64,000 nt of DNA from positions 3,319,644-3,383,643 of the forward strand of contig NC_065548.1 in assembly GCF_022605725.1 (NCBI RefSeq). The letters are read 5' to 3'. The notes beneath the pieces were generated by a model. That model saw only the letters and a list, made by a program, of their open reading frames with translations, was not told where the DNA came from and searched no databases. Below are positions 35,772 through 46,448 of the stretch, piece by piece. This DNA comes from Anthonomus grandis grandis. Lineage: Eukaryota; Arthropoda; Insecta; Coleoptera; Curculionidae. The stretch's first letter is position 1; each line of letters opens with the position of its first letter. The translations under genes and the position numbers were made by a program.

Positions 35772-36052
35772 GTTCTGTAGGCCTGCCTTTGGGTACGGCC
35801 CCCCCGGTCACTGTACCCGGTAGTACAGCGACGACAACGATCGCTGCCGCCCCCAATAGCGTGCCCGCGTCCCCGTTGGCGCAAAGTACGACCGTGGGCG
35901 CGGCCGCCTCCGCTACCGCCGTCGCCGCTCCCACCGCCGTCGCCGCCGCCGCCGCAGCCCCTCCCAATTACGCCGCTCAGAGTATAGAGACACTCGGGGT
36001 GGTGCCTCACGCGCAGCCCGCCGTCAAAAGTAAAAAGGGCGTCAAAAGAAAG
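35772..36052 (+). CDS. fs(1)h: BET protein, coding exon 5: Ala/Pro/Thr-rich linker
   Basis: Enters in phase 1 and encodes about 94 residues of low-complexity linker between the bromodomains: LPLGTAPPVTVPGSTATTT, long Ala runs with Thr and Val, and IETLGVVPHAQPAVK, ending KKGVKRK. KGVKRK followed by ADTTTP in the next exon is a conserved BET signature (basic motif before bromodomain 2). The donor is tandem: AAG|GTAGTA or, 3 bp later, GTA|GTAAGT. Both keep frame, and the second would add one Val. The linker is GC-rich against AT-rich flanks. Confidence 0.9.
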
Positions 36053-36289
36053 GTAGTAAGTCTGGCCATAGTTTTTTCTTCATATTTTATTAATTTTTCT
36101 TTGTTATTTTGGTTATTCATCGGTAAATTGTGCAAGCATCGTGTTTCATCATGATTTTGGATTTTTTTTAGAGATGCCTTTTGTCTTAATCTTGATTTGC
36201 ATATTGAAAGTCAAATATATTTGTTACTTTTAATGAGATACCTAATTAAAGAAAAAAAATCCAATAAATTGTCATTATGCTGAGCAGTT

Positions 36290-37045
36290 CAGAGTGTCCC
36301 CGATTAAGTCGACACTATTGGAATTTTTGTTAATATTAGAATTAACCGATCTTATATCGTTTCTTTTTCTTACTATACTACGAGACGGAAATATTGGTCA
36401 TTGACATCACAAACGACCAACAAGCAACACAACTAGAGTGGCTAGAAATAATGTTTAATTAATTCCCACTATACAAAATCGCAAAACAGTGACCTCGCTG
36501 ATCTGGTCGAACGTTGTACTTAGTAAAACTTTGTGCGGCGCGCCGGTGCCAAGTTTATTACTTGTCTTTTTCTCTCGCGGTAAATGGAGCAGCAATCCGA
36601 CGACCCTTTAATTTTAGCAGAATGGCAACGCCTAGCCAACATACCTGCATTTGTTGCTCTTTCATTCCATAGACGCGTTTGGGGGTTTTATTCTAATAAG
36701 ACGAAGCTTCGTCAAGTTCTGGTCCGCCTGCTAAAAAAGCAAAAAGGAAATATTTGACTTCTGGCGAACATCAGTTAGTGAAAACTGTATTTATGAAAGC
36801 GTTCGTGCTAGAAATCCAGATTTGTCTGTTGAGAACGCGGCAGAATTATGCGGGAATTTAACAAAATTAAGTTCCAGGACAGTTTTTAGATGTCTTAAAG
36901 CTAAAGAAGAAAAGCAAGTGGAGACAAGAGGCAGAAAAAAGATTGTGCTAGATGATTACGTAAAATATGTCATTCGCCGGAAAGTGCACAGTTTTTATCT
37001 TTAGGAACAAGATACCAACAATAAAGAAAATTAAGACAGAACTTA
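36290..37045 (+). mobile_element. 5' part of an IS630/Tc1-like transposon, cut by the 366-bp array
   Basis: A possible terminal repeat CAGAGTGTCCCC is at about 36290. Two frames follow. The first (36583 on) reads MEQQSDDPLILAEWQRLA. The second (about 36750-37004) reads ENCIYESVRARNPDLSVENA, SSRTVFRCLKAKEE and GRKKIVLDDYVKYVIRRKV, a transposase helix-turn-helix region. A recognisable scrap (IPTIKKIKTEL) continues to where the satellite begins at 37046. The catalytic domain is absent. A candidate opposite end, read inward CAGGGTGGACCA, is at 41355-41366. Confidence 0.6.
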
Positions 37046-40000
37046 TTCGGGTATACCCCCCCGTATCGAATTTTTTCACCAAAAATTGATTTTTTTCGAA
37101 ATCAAACTAAGTATACCAGCGTCTTATTTGGGTCACCTAGATTACGAAAACACCGGGTTATAACAGGATCCGAGCAGAACTAAGGGAATGAGAGCACTTT
37201 GAAAATCCTGAAAAAGTCGTTTTCGACGTCCGTTTTTGAGGCCAAAAATGGGCATCAAAAATGCGATATCTCAGCTATTAAAAGAGCTACGACCTTGCGG
37301 ATGGTCTCGTTGGATTCAGAACGACGAAACTAAGACAAAACCGTTGGAATTTTCCCGATAGCTGCAATAGAAGCCGAGATATCGACCTTCAAAGTTTGGA
37401 ATTTTTCATTTTTCGGGTATACCCCCCCGTATCGAATTTTTTCACCAAAAATTGATTTTTTTCGAAATCAAACTAAGTATACCAGCGTCTTATTTGGGTC
37501 ACCTAGATTACGAAAACACCGGGTTATAAGAGGATCCGAGCAGAACTAAGGGAATGAGAGCACTTTGAAAATCCTGAAAAAGTCGTTTTCGACGTCCGTT
37601 TTTGAGGCCAAAAATGGGCATCAAAAATGCCATATCTCAGCTATTAAAAGAGCTACGACTTTGCGGATGGTCTCGTTGGATTTAGAACGACGAAACTAAG
37701 ACAAAACCGTTGGAATTTTCCCGATAGCTCCCATAGAAGCCGAGATATCGACCTTCAAAGTTTGGAATTTTTCATTTTTCGGGTATACCCCCCCGTATCG
37801 AATTTTTTCACCAAAAATTGATTTTTTTCGAAATCAAACTAAGTATACCAGCGTCTTATTTGGGTCACCTAGATTACGAAAACACCGGGTTATAACAGGA
37901 TCCGAGCAGAACTAAGGGAATGAGAGCACTTTGAAAATCCTGAAAAAGTCGTTTTCGACGTCCGTTTTTGAGACCAAAAATGGGCATCAAAAATGCCATA
38001 TCTCAACTACTAAAAGAGCTACGACCTTGCGGATGGTCTCGTTGGATTCAGAACGACAAAACTAAGACAAAACCGTTGGATATTTCCCGATAGCTCCAAT
38101 AGAAGCCGAGATATCGACCTTCAAAGTTTGGAATTTTTCATTTTTCGGGTATACCCCCCCGTATCAAATTTTTTCACCAAAAATTGATTTTTTTCGAAAT
38201 CAAACTAAGTATACCAGCGTCTTATTTGGGTCACCTAGATTACGAAAACACCGGGTTATAACAGGATCCGAGCAGAACTAAGGGAATGAGAGCACTTTGA
38301 AAATCGTGAAAAAGTCGTTTTCGACGTCCCTTTTTGAGGCCAAAAACGGGCATCAAAAATGCCATATCTCAGCTATTAAAAGAGCTACGACTTTGTGGAT
38401 GGTCTCGTTGGATTCAGAACGACAAAACTAAGACAAAACCGTTGGATATTTCCCGATAGCTCCCATAGAAGCCGAGATATCGACCTTCAAAGTTTGGAAT
38501 TTTTCATTTTTCGGGTATACCCCCCCGTATCGAATTTTTTCACCAAAAATTGATTTTTTTCGAAATCAAACTAAGTATACCAGCGTCTTATTTGAGTCAC
38601 CTAGATTACGAAAACACCGGGTTATAACAGGATCCGAGCAGAACTAAGGGAATGAGAGCACTTTGAAAATCCTGAAAAAGTCGTTTTCGACGTCCGTTTT
38701 TGAGGCCAAAAATGGGCATCAAAAATGCGATATCTCAGCTATTAAAAGAGCTACGACCTTGCGGATGGTCTCGTTGGATTCAGAACGACAAAACTAAGAC
38801 AAAACCGTTGGAATTTTCCCGATAGCTCCCATAGAAGCCGAGATATCGACCTTCAAAGTTTGGAATTTTTTATTTTTCGGGTATACCCCCCCGTATCGAA
38901 TTTTTTCACCAAAAATTGATTTTTTTCGAAATCAAACTAAGTATACCAGCGTCTTATTTGGGTCACCTAGATTACGAAAACACCGGGTTATAACAGGATC
39001 AGAGCAGAACTAAGGGAATGAGAGCACTTTGAAAATCCTGAAAAAGTCGTTTTCGACGTCCGTTTTTGAGGCCAAAAATGGGCATCAAAAATGCGATATC
39101 TCAGCTATTAAAAGAGCTACGACCTTGCGGATGGTCTCGTTGGATTCAGAACGACAAAACTAAGACAAAACCGTTGGAATTTTCCCGATAGCTCCCATAG
39201 AAGCCAAGATATCGACCTTCAAAGTTTGGAATTTTTCATTTTTCGGGTATACCCCCCCGTATCGAATTTTTTCACCAAAAATTGATTTTTTTCGAAATCA
39301 AACTAAGTATACCAGCGTCTTATTTGGGTCACCTAGATTACGAAAACACCGGGTTATAACAGGATCCGAGCAGAACTAAGGGAATGAGAGCACTTTGAAA
39401 ATCCCGAAAAAGTCGTTTTCGACGTCCGTTTTTGAGGCCAAAAATGGGCATCAAAAATGCCATATCTCGGCTATCGTAAAAGCGACGACTTTGCGGATGG
39501 TCTCGTTGGATTCAGAACGACAAAACTAAGACAAAACCGTTGGATATTTCCCGATAGCTCCAATAGAAGCCGAGATATCGACCTTCAAAGTTTGGAATTT
39601 TTCATTTTTCGGGTATACCCCCCCGTATCGAATTTTTTCACCAAAAATTGATTTTTTTCGAAATCAAACTAAGTATACCAGCGTCTTATTTGGGTCACCT
39701 AGATTACGAAAACACCGGGTTATAACAGGATCCGAGCAGAACTAAGGGAATGAGAGCACTTTGAAAATCCCGAAAAAGTCGTTTTCGACGTCCGTTTTTG
39801 AGGCCAAAAATGGGCATCAAAAATGCCATATCTCGGCTATCGTAAAAGCGACGACTTTGCGGATGGTCTCGTTGGATTCAGAACGACAAAACTAAGACAA
39901 AACCGTTGGATATTTCCCGATAGCTCCAATAGAAGCCGAGATATCGACCTTCAAAGTTTGGAATTTTTCATTTTTCGGGTATACCCCCCCGTATCGAATT

Positions 40001-41329
40001 TTTTCACCAAAAATTGATTTTTTTCGAAATCAAACTAAGTATACCAGCGTCTTATTTGGGTCACCTAGATTACGAAAACACCGGGTTATAACAGGATCAG
40101 AGCAGAACTAAGGGAATGAGAGCACTTTGAAAATCCTGAAAAAGTCGTTTTCGACGTCCGTTTTTGAGGCCAAAAATGGGCATCAAAAATGCGATATCTC
40201 AGCTATTAAAAGAGCTACGACCTTGCGGATGGTCTCGTTGGATTCAGAACGACAAAACTAAGACAAAACCGTTGGAATTTTCCCGATAGCTCCCATAGAA
40301 GCCAAGATATCGACCTTCAAAGTTTGGAATTTTTCATTTTTCGGGTATACCCCCCCGTATCGAATTTTTTCACCAAAAATTGATTTTTTTCGAAATCAAA
40401 CTAAGTATACCAGCGTCTTATTTGGGTCACCTAGATTACGAAAACACCGGGTTATAACAGGATCCGAGCAGAACTAAGGGAATGAGAGCACTTTGAAAAT
40501 CCCGAAAAAGTCGTTTTCGACGTCCGTTTTTGAGGCCAAAAATGGGCATCAAAAATGCCATATCTCGGCTATCGTAAAAGCGACGACTTTGCGGATGGTC
40601 TCGTTGGATTCAGAACGACAAAACTAAGACAAAACCGTTGGATATTTCCCGATAGCTCCAATAGAAGCCGAGATATCGACCTTCAAAGTTTGGAATTTTT
40701 CATTTTTCGGGTATACCCCCCCGTATCGAATTTTTTCACCAAAAATTGATTTTTTTCGAAATCAAACTAAGTATACCAGCGTCTTATTTGGGTCACCTAG
40801 ATTACGAAAACACCGGGTTATACCAGGATCAGAGCAGAACTAAGGGAATGAGAGCACTTTGAAAATCCTGAAAAAGTCGTTTTCGACGTCCGTTTTTGAG
40901 GCCAAAAATGGGCATCAAAAATGCCATATCTCGGCTATCGTAAAAGCGACGACTTTGCGGATGGTCTCGTTGGATTCAGAACGACAAAACTAAGACAAAA
41001 CCGTTGGAATTTTCCCGATAGCTCCCATAGAAGCCGAGATATCGACCTTCAAAGTTTGGAATTTTTCATTTTTCGGGTATACCCCCCCGTATCGAATTTT
41101 TTCATCAAAAATTGATTTTTTTCGAAATCAAACTAAGTATACCAGCGTCTTATTTGGGTCACCTAGATTACGAAAACACCGGGTTATAACAGGATCCGAG
41201 CAGAACTAAGGAAATGAGAGCACTTTGAAAATCCTGAAAAAGTCGTTTTCGACGTCCGTTTTTGAGGCCAAAAATGGGCATCAAAAATGCCATATCTCAG
41301 CTATTAAGCCGAGATATCGACCTTCAAAG
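37046..41329. repeat. 366-bp satellite array, 11.7 copies with exact period
   Basis: The anchor GTATACCCCCCCGTATC recurs at 37051, 37417, 37783, 38149, 38515, 38881, 39247, 39613, 39979, 40345, 40711 and 41077, every step exactly 366 bp. Copies differ only by substitutions. Each has a 12-bp inverted pair, GATATCTCGGCT-type and AGCCGAGATATC, about 100 bp apart. The array is in a BET intron. Its repeated 64-codon frames (39457, 39823, 40555, 40921) are by-products and not genes. Confidence 0.97.
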
Positions 41330-41471
41330 AATTGCTTAAAAATGAATTTTTTTATGGTCCACCCTGTAATAAAATTAACAAAAACAATAGACTTAAATTT
41401 AGAAAAAATTTGCTTTAAATCGAACCGGACTTTATACGAGTGTGATGTATGGTGTGTTTGTTGTGTTCCAG

Positions 41472-41606
41472 GCTGACACGACAACTCCGGCGACGACGTA
41501 CGACTATTTACCATCTGGGGCGGATTCGAACTCCTCGTCGAACGCCAGTAAAATATCGAAAAGGCGGGAGTCCGGACGACAAATTAAAAAACCCCTTCGC
41601 ACCCAG
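41472..41606 (+). CDS. fs(1)h: BET protein, coding exon 6: basic motif
   Basis: Forty-five codons in phase 0. ADTTTPATTYDYLP follows KGVKRK of exon 5, then a Ser/Asn-rich piece and SKRRESGRQIKKP, the conserved basic segment (RRESxRxIKxP) found before bromodomain 2 in BET proteins. The acceptor TGTTGTGTTCCAG lies 143 bp after the satellite array ends. Confidence 0.93.
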
Positions 41607-41982
41607 GTAAGTAATAATTTATAATTTACCTAAATCCACCAATTTCACTTTGTTGGCCAATTAATGGGCAAAACCAGAAGTAAGAATTTTAATTATACGA
41701 AATATACAAATCATGAGGACACAAATACGGAAAAGGGAGTCGTATATGTAAAGCGGGAGCTGTGATTTTAAGGCAGCTCCTATGAATTGTTACTTACTGA
41801 AAACCATAAGTAATGATTAAAAAAAGAAATAAATAAATTTGTTAACATGATGAACTTTATATATAGTGAGGCAGAAACGCCTGTGATAAAACTTAAACGA
41901 GCTTTTTAATACTGAATTTATCAGCGCTAATTCGATTAAATACATTTAAAAAAAATCGTGTATTATTTTTTTTTTTCTTTAG
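41607..41982 (+). other. Intron between BET coding exons 6 and 7
   Basis: AT-rich, no gene seen. A T-tract and the acceptor TTTTTCTTTAG close it. Confidence 0.7.
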
Positions 41983-42144
41983 GAAATGGATGGTATGGGG
42001 CCCTACGGAGGAGCGGCGGCGTCGGGGGTGGCCCCATCTCCTGCGAGTCAAGCGGCAGCCGCCTTAAAATCTAAAGAGAAACTGAACGAAGCACTGAAGG
42101 CTTGCAATGAAATCCTTAAAGATCTCTTCTCTAAAAAACACTGT
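41983..42144 (+). CDS. fs(1)h: BET protein, coding exon 7: lead-in to bromodomain 2
   Basis: Fifty-four codons in phase 0: EMDGMGPYGGAAASGVAPS, then LKSKEKLNEALKACNEIL and KDLFSKKHC, helix Z of bromodomain 2 (family pattern LKxCNxILKELFSKKH). The donor TGT|GTAAGT is strong. The next exon lies 4 kb away beyond a hairpin and a LINE. Confidence 0.93.
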
Positions 42145-42714
42145 GTAAGTATCAGCATTAATATATTATTATAAAGTATTCAAGGTTTTCAAGGTTGAAA
42201 TTCACGTTTTCTAGCTGCAATGAACCAATTAACCTAAATTCTGTTATTATTTATATGGTGTGTCCAGCGTTGCTGAGGAATGTGTTAACGGTTAAATGAG
42301 AAAAGTTTTAGGCAAATTGTATTTACAAATAGGCTTTTAAGATGTGTTAAAACGATCAAGGTAAATTTCTGTGGCATTTGGGAGATTTATGTTAACTCCA
42401 AAAAATGTTTTTCTTTGTTAACTTCACTAATAGAAATAATTTTTTATAAATTTTTATTTGATCCAACCATGATACGTACAGCATTACTAGTAAGTCGGTT
42501 ATACTTTGGTAAAATATCGATAAGTCCTATTTGCTTAATATTTGTTTGGTATAATCATGTTTAAACCAAATATCGTAAAAATTATTTAGATCATTTTGTG
42601 TTATTCCCACTTACCATATTTCTACCAAAAAAGAAAAATCCGTTTTAATTAGTTGTTTTGTGAATTCTTCTATGTAAGTGGGATATAACATAAATGTAAA
42701 GTCCAGTGCAACGA
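42145..42714 (+). other. Intronic AT-rich sequence
   Basis: No supported gene or element. It contains a short inverted-looking stretch of AAATATCG repeats (about 42515-42575) that I could not define further. Confidence 0.4.
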
Positions 42715-42838
42715 TATATTAGAATGGTCACCCGTCAAAACACCAGCATTTTACTTGTCAAACAATGTAAATAGAAGGTGGACGACATTGTTTGGCAGGT
42801 GGAATGCTGGTGTTTTGACGGGTGACCATTCTAATATA
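42715..42838. repeat. Foldback hairpin element (about 52-bp arms)
   Basis: The left arm GATATATTAGAATGGTCACC... (from about 42712) and the right arm (to about 42840) are near-perfect reverse complements over roughly 52 bp, with only about three mismatches, around a loop of about 16 bp. Both outer ends read GATATATTAGAATGG. It abuts the 3' tail of the LINE to its right. No coding capacity. Confidence 0.92.
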
Positions 42839-42995
42839 TCTATTTATTTATTTATTTATTTATTTATTTCAATATACGGCAGAGCCAGTTTACAAAAACA
42901 AAATAGATAATACAAAATACTAGACAATATAGCAATATAAATACAATACTAGAATCAACAGGGCTAAAAACTTAGCACTATCCAAGGAATGTAGG

Positions 42996-44504
42996 TTAAA
43001 GTGTAAGATTATTTATTTTTGATTTGAATGACCGTGAGCCGCCGGAAAATGGATCCAAACTATTTTCATTAAAGAAACGCAAAGTCCTAGTCGGTGGAGA
43101 AAAAAACCCATAGTTGGCCGAATGAAAGGGTAAACGAAACAAAGAAGAGTTGATCCTTCTTTGATAGGTGTTAAAAGGAATTGCTTCCAAGATGGTAGGA
43201 CAATGATATAAACCATTTAAGATCTTATAAAACGTTAAAGCATCAGAATAATGTCGTCTGACTTCAAGATTAGGAATATTAAATTGGACACTGATAGCAT
43301 TATAGTCGATGTAATAATTACGAAAAATATTAACTTCAGCTCTATAAGCAAGGGATCTTAAGAATCTTCTTTGTACAGCCTCAAGGTGTTCAATATGAGA
43401 ATCATAGTAAGGGGACCAAGTTACAGACGCATACTCAAGCAAGGAACGTACCAAAGAGTAATAATGTAATTTGAAACAATAAGGTGAAAGATGTACACTA
43501 TTTCTAGTGATAAAACCAAGACTACGCATACTCCTGTTAATAATATCCAGAATGTGCGGCAAAAAAGTTAGCTTGGTATCAAAAAGAACACCTAAATCTT
43601 TAACTGTATCAACTGACTTGAGTTCGTTATTGTTGATTGTGTATTGATAATTAATAATTTTATTAGAACGACCAAACAAAATACATACACACTTCTTTAC
43701 ATTCAGTTCCAGACTATTGCTATTACACCACTCAGCAACACTATTTAAATCCAATTGAAGTAGCTCAGCATCAAGATATGACTCAATGGCTTTGTACAGT
43801 TTAAAATCATCAGCAAAAGCAAGATGTTTTGAATGAACAATTACATCACTCAAATCTTTTATGAACAAGTTAAAAAAGACCGGTCCAATATGCGAACCTT
43901 GAGGCACGCCTGAAGATACTTCAATACCATTAGAAATATAATTACTTATCCTGACCAACTGTGTGCGACCAGTCAAAAAACTGTGACAAAACTCGACCAA
44001 ACTCCTACCAAGGCTCATAGCCCCAAACTTCTGAACCAGATGTTCATGACCAACCCTATCAAAGGCCTTCGAGAAGTCTGTGTACACACTATCGACCTGT
44101 ACAGACCTCTCAAAAGCACCAATCAAATCATACTGGTAAGTCAACAGGTTAGTCACCGTAGATCTACCCTGACAAAAACCATGCTGATGATCACTAAGCA
44201 ATCGTCTACAGTGCCACGAAAATCGCACAGAAAACAACCTGTCAAACAGCTTAGGAACTACAGACTGAATACACACACCTCTATAGTTACAAATATCAGT
44301 TCTATCCCCATTTTTACGAATTGGCGTTAAAAAGCTTACCTTCCAATAATCAGGAAATTTGCCTGATGTCAAGCAAAGATTGAAAAGGTGATGCAGAGGC
44401 TTACTCAGAGTGCACACACAGTTTTTAAGAAAAACAGATGGGATACCATCAGGGCCAAAAGAATGTTTGTTCGGAAGGCGTAAGATTTCATCAAATATGT
44501 CCAA
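42996..44504 (-). CDS. LINE reverse transcriptase, uninterrupted 502-codon frame
   Basis: RNA-dependent DNA polymerase for target-primed reverse transcription of the LINE RNA. In order: KHSFGPDGIPSVFLKNCV, FPDYWKVSFLTPIRKNGD, NYRGVCIQSVVPKLFDRL, HGFCQGRSTVTNLLTYQ, VYTDFSKAFDRVGHEHLV (first Asp), SSGVPQGSHIGPVFFNLF, HLAFADDFKLYKAI (catalytic DD), VKDLGVLFDTKLTFLPH, then C-terminal LEAVQRRFLRSLAYR and FHSANYGFFSPPTRTLRFF. All RT motifs are present and the frame has no stop. The upstream endonuclease is broken, so the element is not autonomous as read. It lies in reverse orientation within the BET gene. Confidence 0.9.
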   Translation of the reverse strand: MDIFDEILRLPNKHSFGPDGIPSVFLKNCVCTLSKPLHHLFNLCLTSGKFPDYWKVSFLTPIRKNGDRTDICNYRGVCIQSVVPKLFDRLFSVRFSWHCRRLLSDHQHGFCQGRSTVTNLLTYQYDLIGAFERSVQVDSVYTDFSKAFDRVGHEHLVQKFGAMSLGRSLVEFCHSFLTGRTQLVRISNYISNGIEVSSGVPQGSHIGPVFFNLFIKDLSDVIVHSKHLAFADDFKLYKAIESYLDAELLQLDLNSVAEWCNSNSLELNVKKCVCILFGRSNKIINYQYTINNNELKSVDTVKDLGVLFDTKLTFLPHILDIINRSMRSLGFITRNSVHLSPYCFKLHYYSLVRSLLEYASVTWSPYYDSHIEHLEAVQRRFLRSLAYRAEVNIFRNYYIDYNAISVQFNIPNLEVRRHYSDALTFYKILNGLYHCPTILEAIPFNTYQRRINSSLFRLPFHSANYGFFSPPTRTLRFFNENSLDPFSGGSRSFKSKINNLTL

Positions 44505-44678
44505 TAAAGAAAAAGAGATGCGATTAAAACCAGACTGTAATCAAATTTATAATCAGGAGCCTTGCGGACAGGTTGCCTGTATGTAGTTTCAAAATACCTA
44601 GCAAATAAGTTTACAATATCTTGACCATTACTAGCAACCTCGGCTTCCATATGCATGCTATTGGGGTATGAATCAGAC

Positions 44679-45776
44679 CTACGTTAATCTATTGATGTGT
44701 TTCCAAAATGAAGAAGGATCATGAGAAATTTCAATATTTAATCTTTCAATATATGACCTAAAACATTCATCACGAAGAGTTTTACATTTATTCCTCAAAT
44801 TTGAAAAATTAACATAATCCATGGGATTCTTACTATTTTTGAATTTTGTGTGAGCAATCTTTTTTTGAATAACAAGATTCTGTAATTTTCTACTAAACCA
44901 AGTGGGAAAATTAGATGATTTAAAATGTTTAATTGGAACAAACATCTCAATAGCAAAATAGAGAGCTTTGTAAAAAATATCAATGCATTTATTAATATCC
45001 TTCTGATTAAAAGCAGTATCCCAATTCATGCAAGCAAGGTAATTATTAATGGCAACAAAATCACAGTTTACAAAATCATAATAATAAACATCATACTTAA
45101 GACTAAAATCACAATTAATAGGAATACTTATTTCATAAGCAGGATGGTGGTTTAATGCCGGTGATAAATTTTCAGTAGCATATGTGACTAACATTTGACA
45201 AACTTGAGAAAAACAGATCAAGAAATGTACCAAACAAATTTGGCAAGCCATTCACCTGCTGTAAGATTAAGATAGTTACAACAATTACATAGCACATTTG
45301 CAGATGTTATAGACTCAGCCGTCTCAACATGCAGTCCGTTCACAGAGTTCCTCCATACCGCATGTGGCAGATTAAAATCACCACAAAATAGAATATCACA
45401 ACTAGTATGAACACTCACAATTCATGGATGTAGAGGCAAATTCCTCATAAATTGATAAAGGAGAAGCAGCAGGGATGTAGACAGCACCAAAAATGATATT
45501 CTTGTCACTGCATGATACAAGCACAAAGATGTGTTCCAGGGTTGAATCACTGGTCTGTAATAACCTGGCTTTAAAACATTTACGAACAGCAATCAAAGTG
45601 CCACCACCCCTTTGCCTCCCTGTATTTGTGTAACTTCGATCCTGACGGAAAATATTGAAGTCATTGAAGTCATTGAATATATCGTTGCACTGGACTTTAC
45701 CAAATTTTTTTTCCAGTGTATTTGTACTTATCATAATGACTCGTTTATACTCGTTCGTCGTCGATTGATTTGTCAA
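44679..45776 (-). pseudogene. LINE endonuclease and linker, frameshifted
   Basis: Pieces on the minus strand: 45402-45776 (NDFNIFRQDRSYTNTGRQR, RGGGTLIAVRKC, IIFGAVYIPAASPLSIYEEF), 45218-45418 (DILFCGDFNLPHAVW, LCNCCNYLNLTAGEW) and 44679-45251 (the region between endonuclease and RT: FPTWFSRKLQNLVIQKKIAH, RNKCKTLRDECFRSYIERL, DPSSFWKHINRL). The frames overlap but do not join, and no SDH motif was found in frame. Confidence 0.8.
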
Positions 45777-46070
45777 TTGAGACTTCTACCCACACAATTG
45801 TTGTAAAAACAAGATCTAAAAAGTGCCCATATGACTTAGGAATATAATTTATTTGTGACATGTTAGCATAATTGCAAACTATGCACAGACAATTAGCTGC
45901 GGTTGCTGATTGCAAACTGTCTACACATAACTCTCCAATACACTTTCCCATTCTATATGACCAGAAATTAATCGACAATAAATAAAGTATTGTCTCGGGA
46001 CAGTCTGATATGATCACCTTAAACTAGTTTAGACAAAATTGCCTAAAACTTGCTCGAACAGTCTCCGAGA
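45745..46070 (-). mobile_element. Second partial LINE endonuclease
   Basis: The frame 45745-46017 on the minus strand reads ATAANCLCIVCNYANMSQIN and YIPKSYGHFLDLVFTTI, a later endonuclease segment than that of the adjacent LINE start, although it lies upstream of it. It is therefore a separate 3'-truncated or rearranged piece of a related LINE. Confidence 0.65.
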
Positions 46071-46200
46071 TCCTATATACTAACATACCAATTCAATACA
46101 ATTTTTTTTTTAATTTTATAGAAATTCTTATACAATTAGTCGTTGTTGGGGTTCCCTGTAGTAAAATATCGGTTTTTCACCGTTGCGGGCTCTTTTACAG

Positions 46201-46448
46201 AGTTACGCGTGGCCGTTTTACAAGCCGGTGGACGCGGAACTGCTCGGCCTCCACGACTATCACGACATCATCAAGAAACCGATGGATCTCGGCACCGTCA
46301 AGCGGAAAATGGACTCGCGCGAGTACCGTTCCGCCCAGGAGTTCGCCCAGGACGTCAGACTCATTTTTACGAATTGCTATAAGTACAACCCCTCCGATCA
46401 TGACGTGGTCGCCATGGCGCGGAAGTTACAGGATGTCTTTGAAGTCAA
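46201..46448 (+). CDS. fs(1)h: BET protein, coding exon 8: bromodomain 2
   Basis: Almost all of bromodomain 2 is in one exon. SYAWPFYKPVDAELLGLHDY has the WPF shelf. HDIIKKPMDLGTVKRKMDS is the ZA loop and helix A. FAQDVRLIFTNCYKYNPSDH contains the acetyl-lysine-binding Asn, and DVVAMARKLQDVFEVK is helix C. All residues that define the pocket are present. The acceptor GGCTCTTTTACAG is at 46200; the donor AA|GTGAGT leaves in phase 2. It is strikingly GC-rich. Conservation with fly and vertebrate BET proteins is evident by eye. Confidence 0.96.

Larger units (their letters stand above)
42841..45800 (-). mobile_element. Jockey/CR1-like LINE with (AAAT)n tail, RT intact
   Basis: Minus-strand LINE of about 2.95 kb with its 3' tail as ATTT repeats at 42841-42869. 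From 5' to 3' it holds a broken endonuclease, a linker domain and an intact reverse transcriptase plus C-terminus. It differs in family from the (GAAA)n LINEs: its FADD block is FADDFKLYKAIE rather than FADDTTILW. Confidence 0.88.

Noticed and set aside
35629..36010. Long minus-strand frames rich in Ala and Gly opposite BET exon 5
   Set aside because: Antisense shadow of the Ala/Pro linker; the plus-strand frame fits splice phases on both sides.
39457..41115. Four nearly identical 64-codon frames in tandem
   Set aside because: They are the same part of the 366-bp satellite unit seen in copies with particular substitutions. They run across unit boundaries and have no start context or protein-like composition.
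37046..41329. Regular array considered as CRISPR-like
   Set aside because: Units are 366 bp, contiguous and without unique spacers. This is satellite DNA in a eukaryotic intron.
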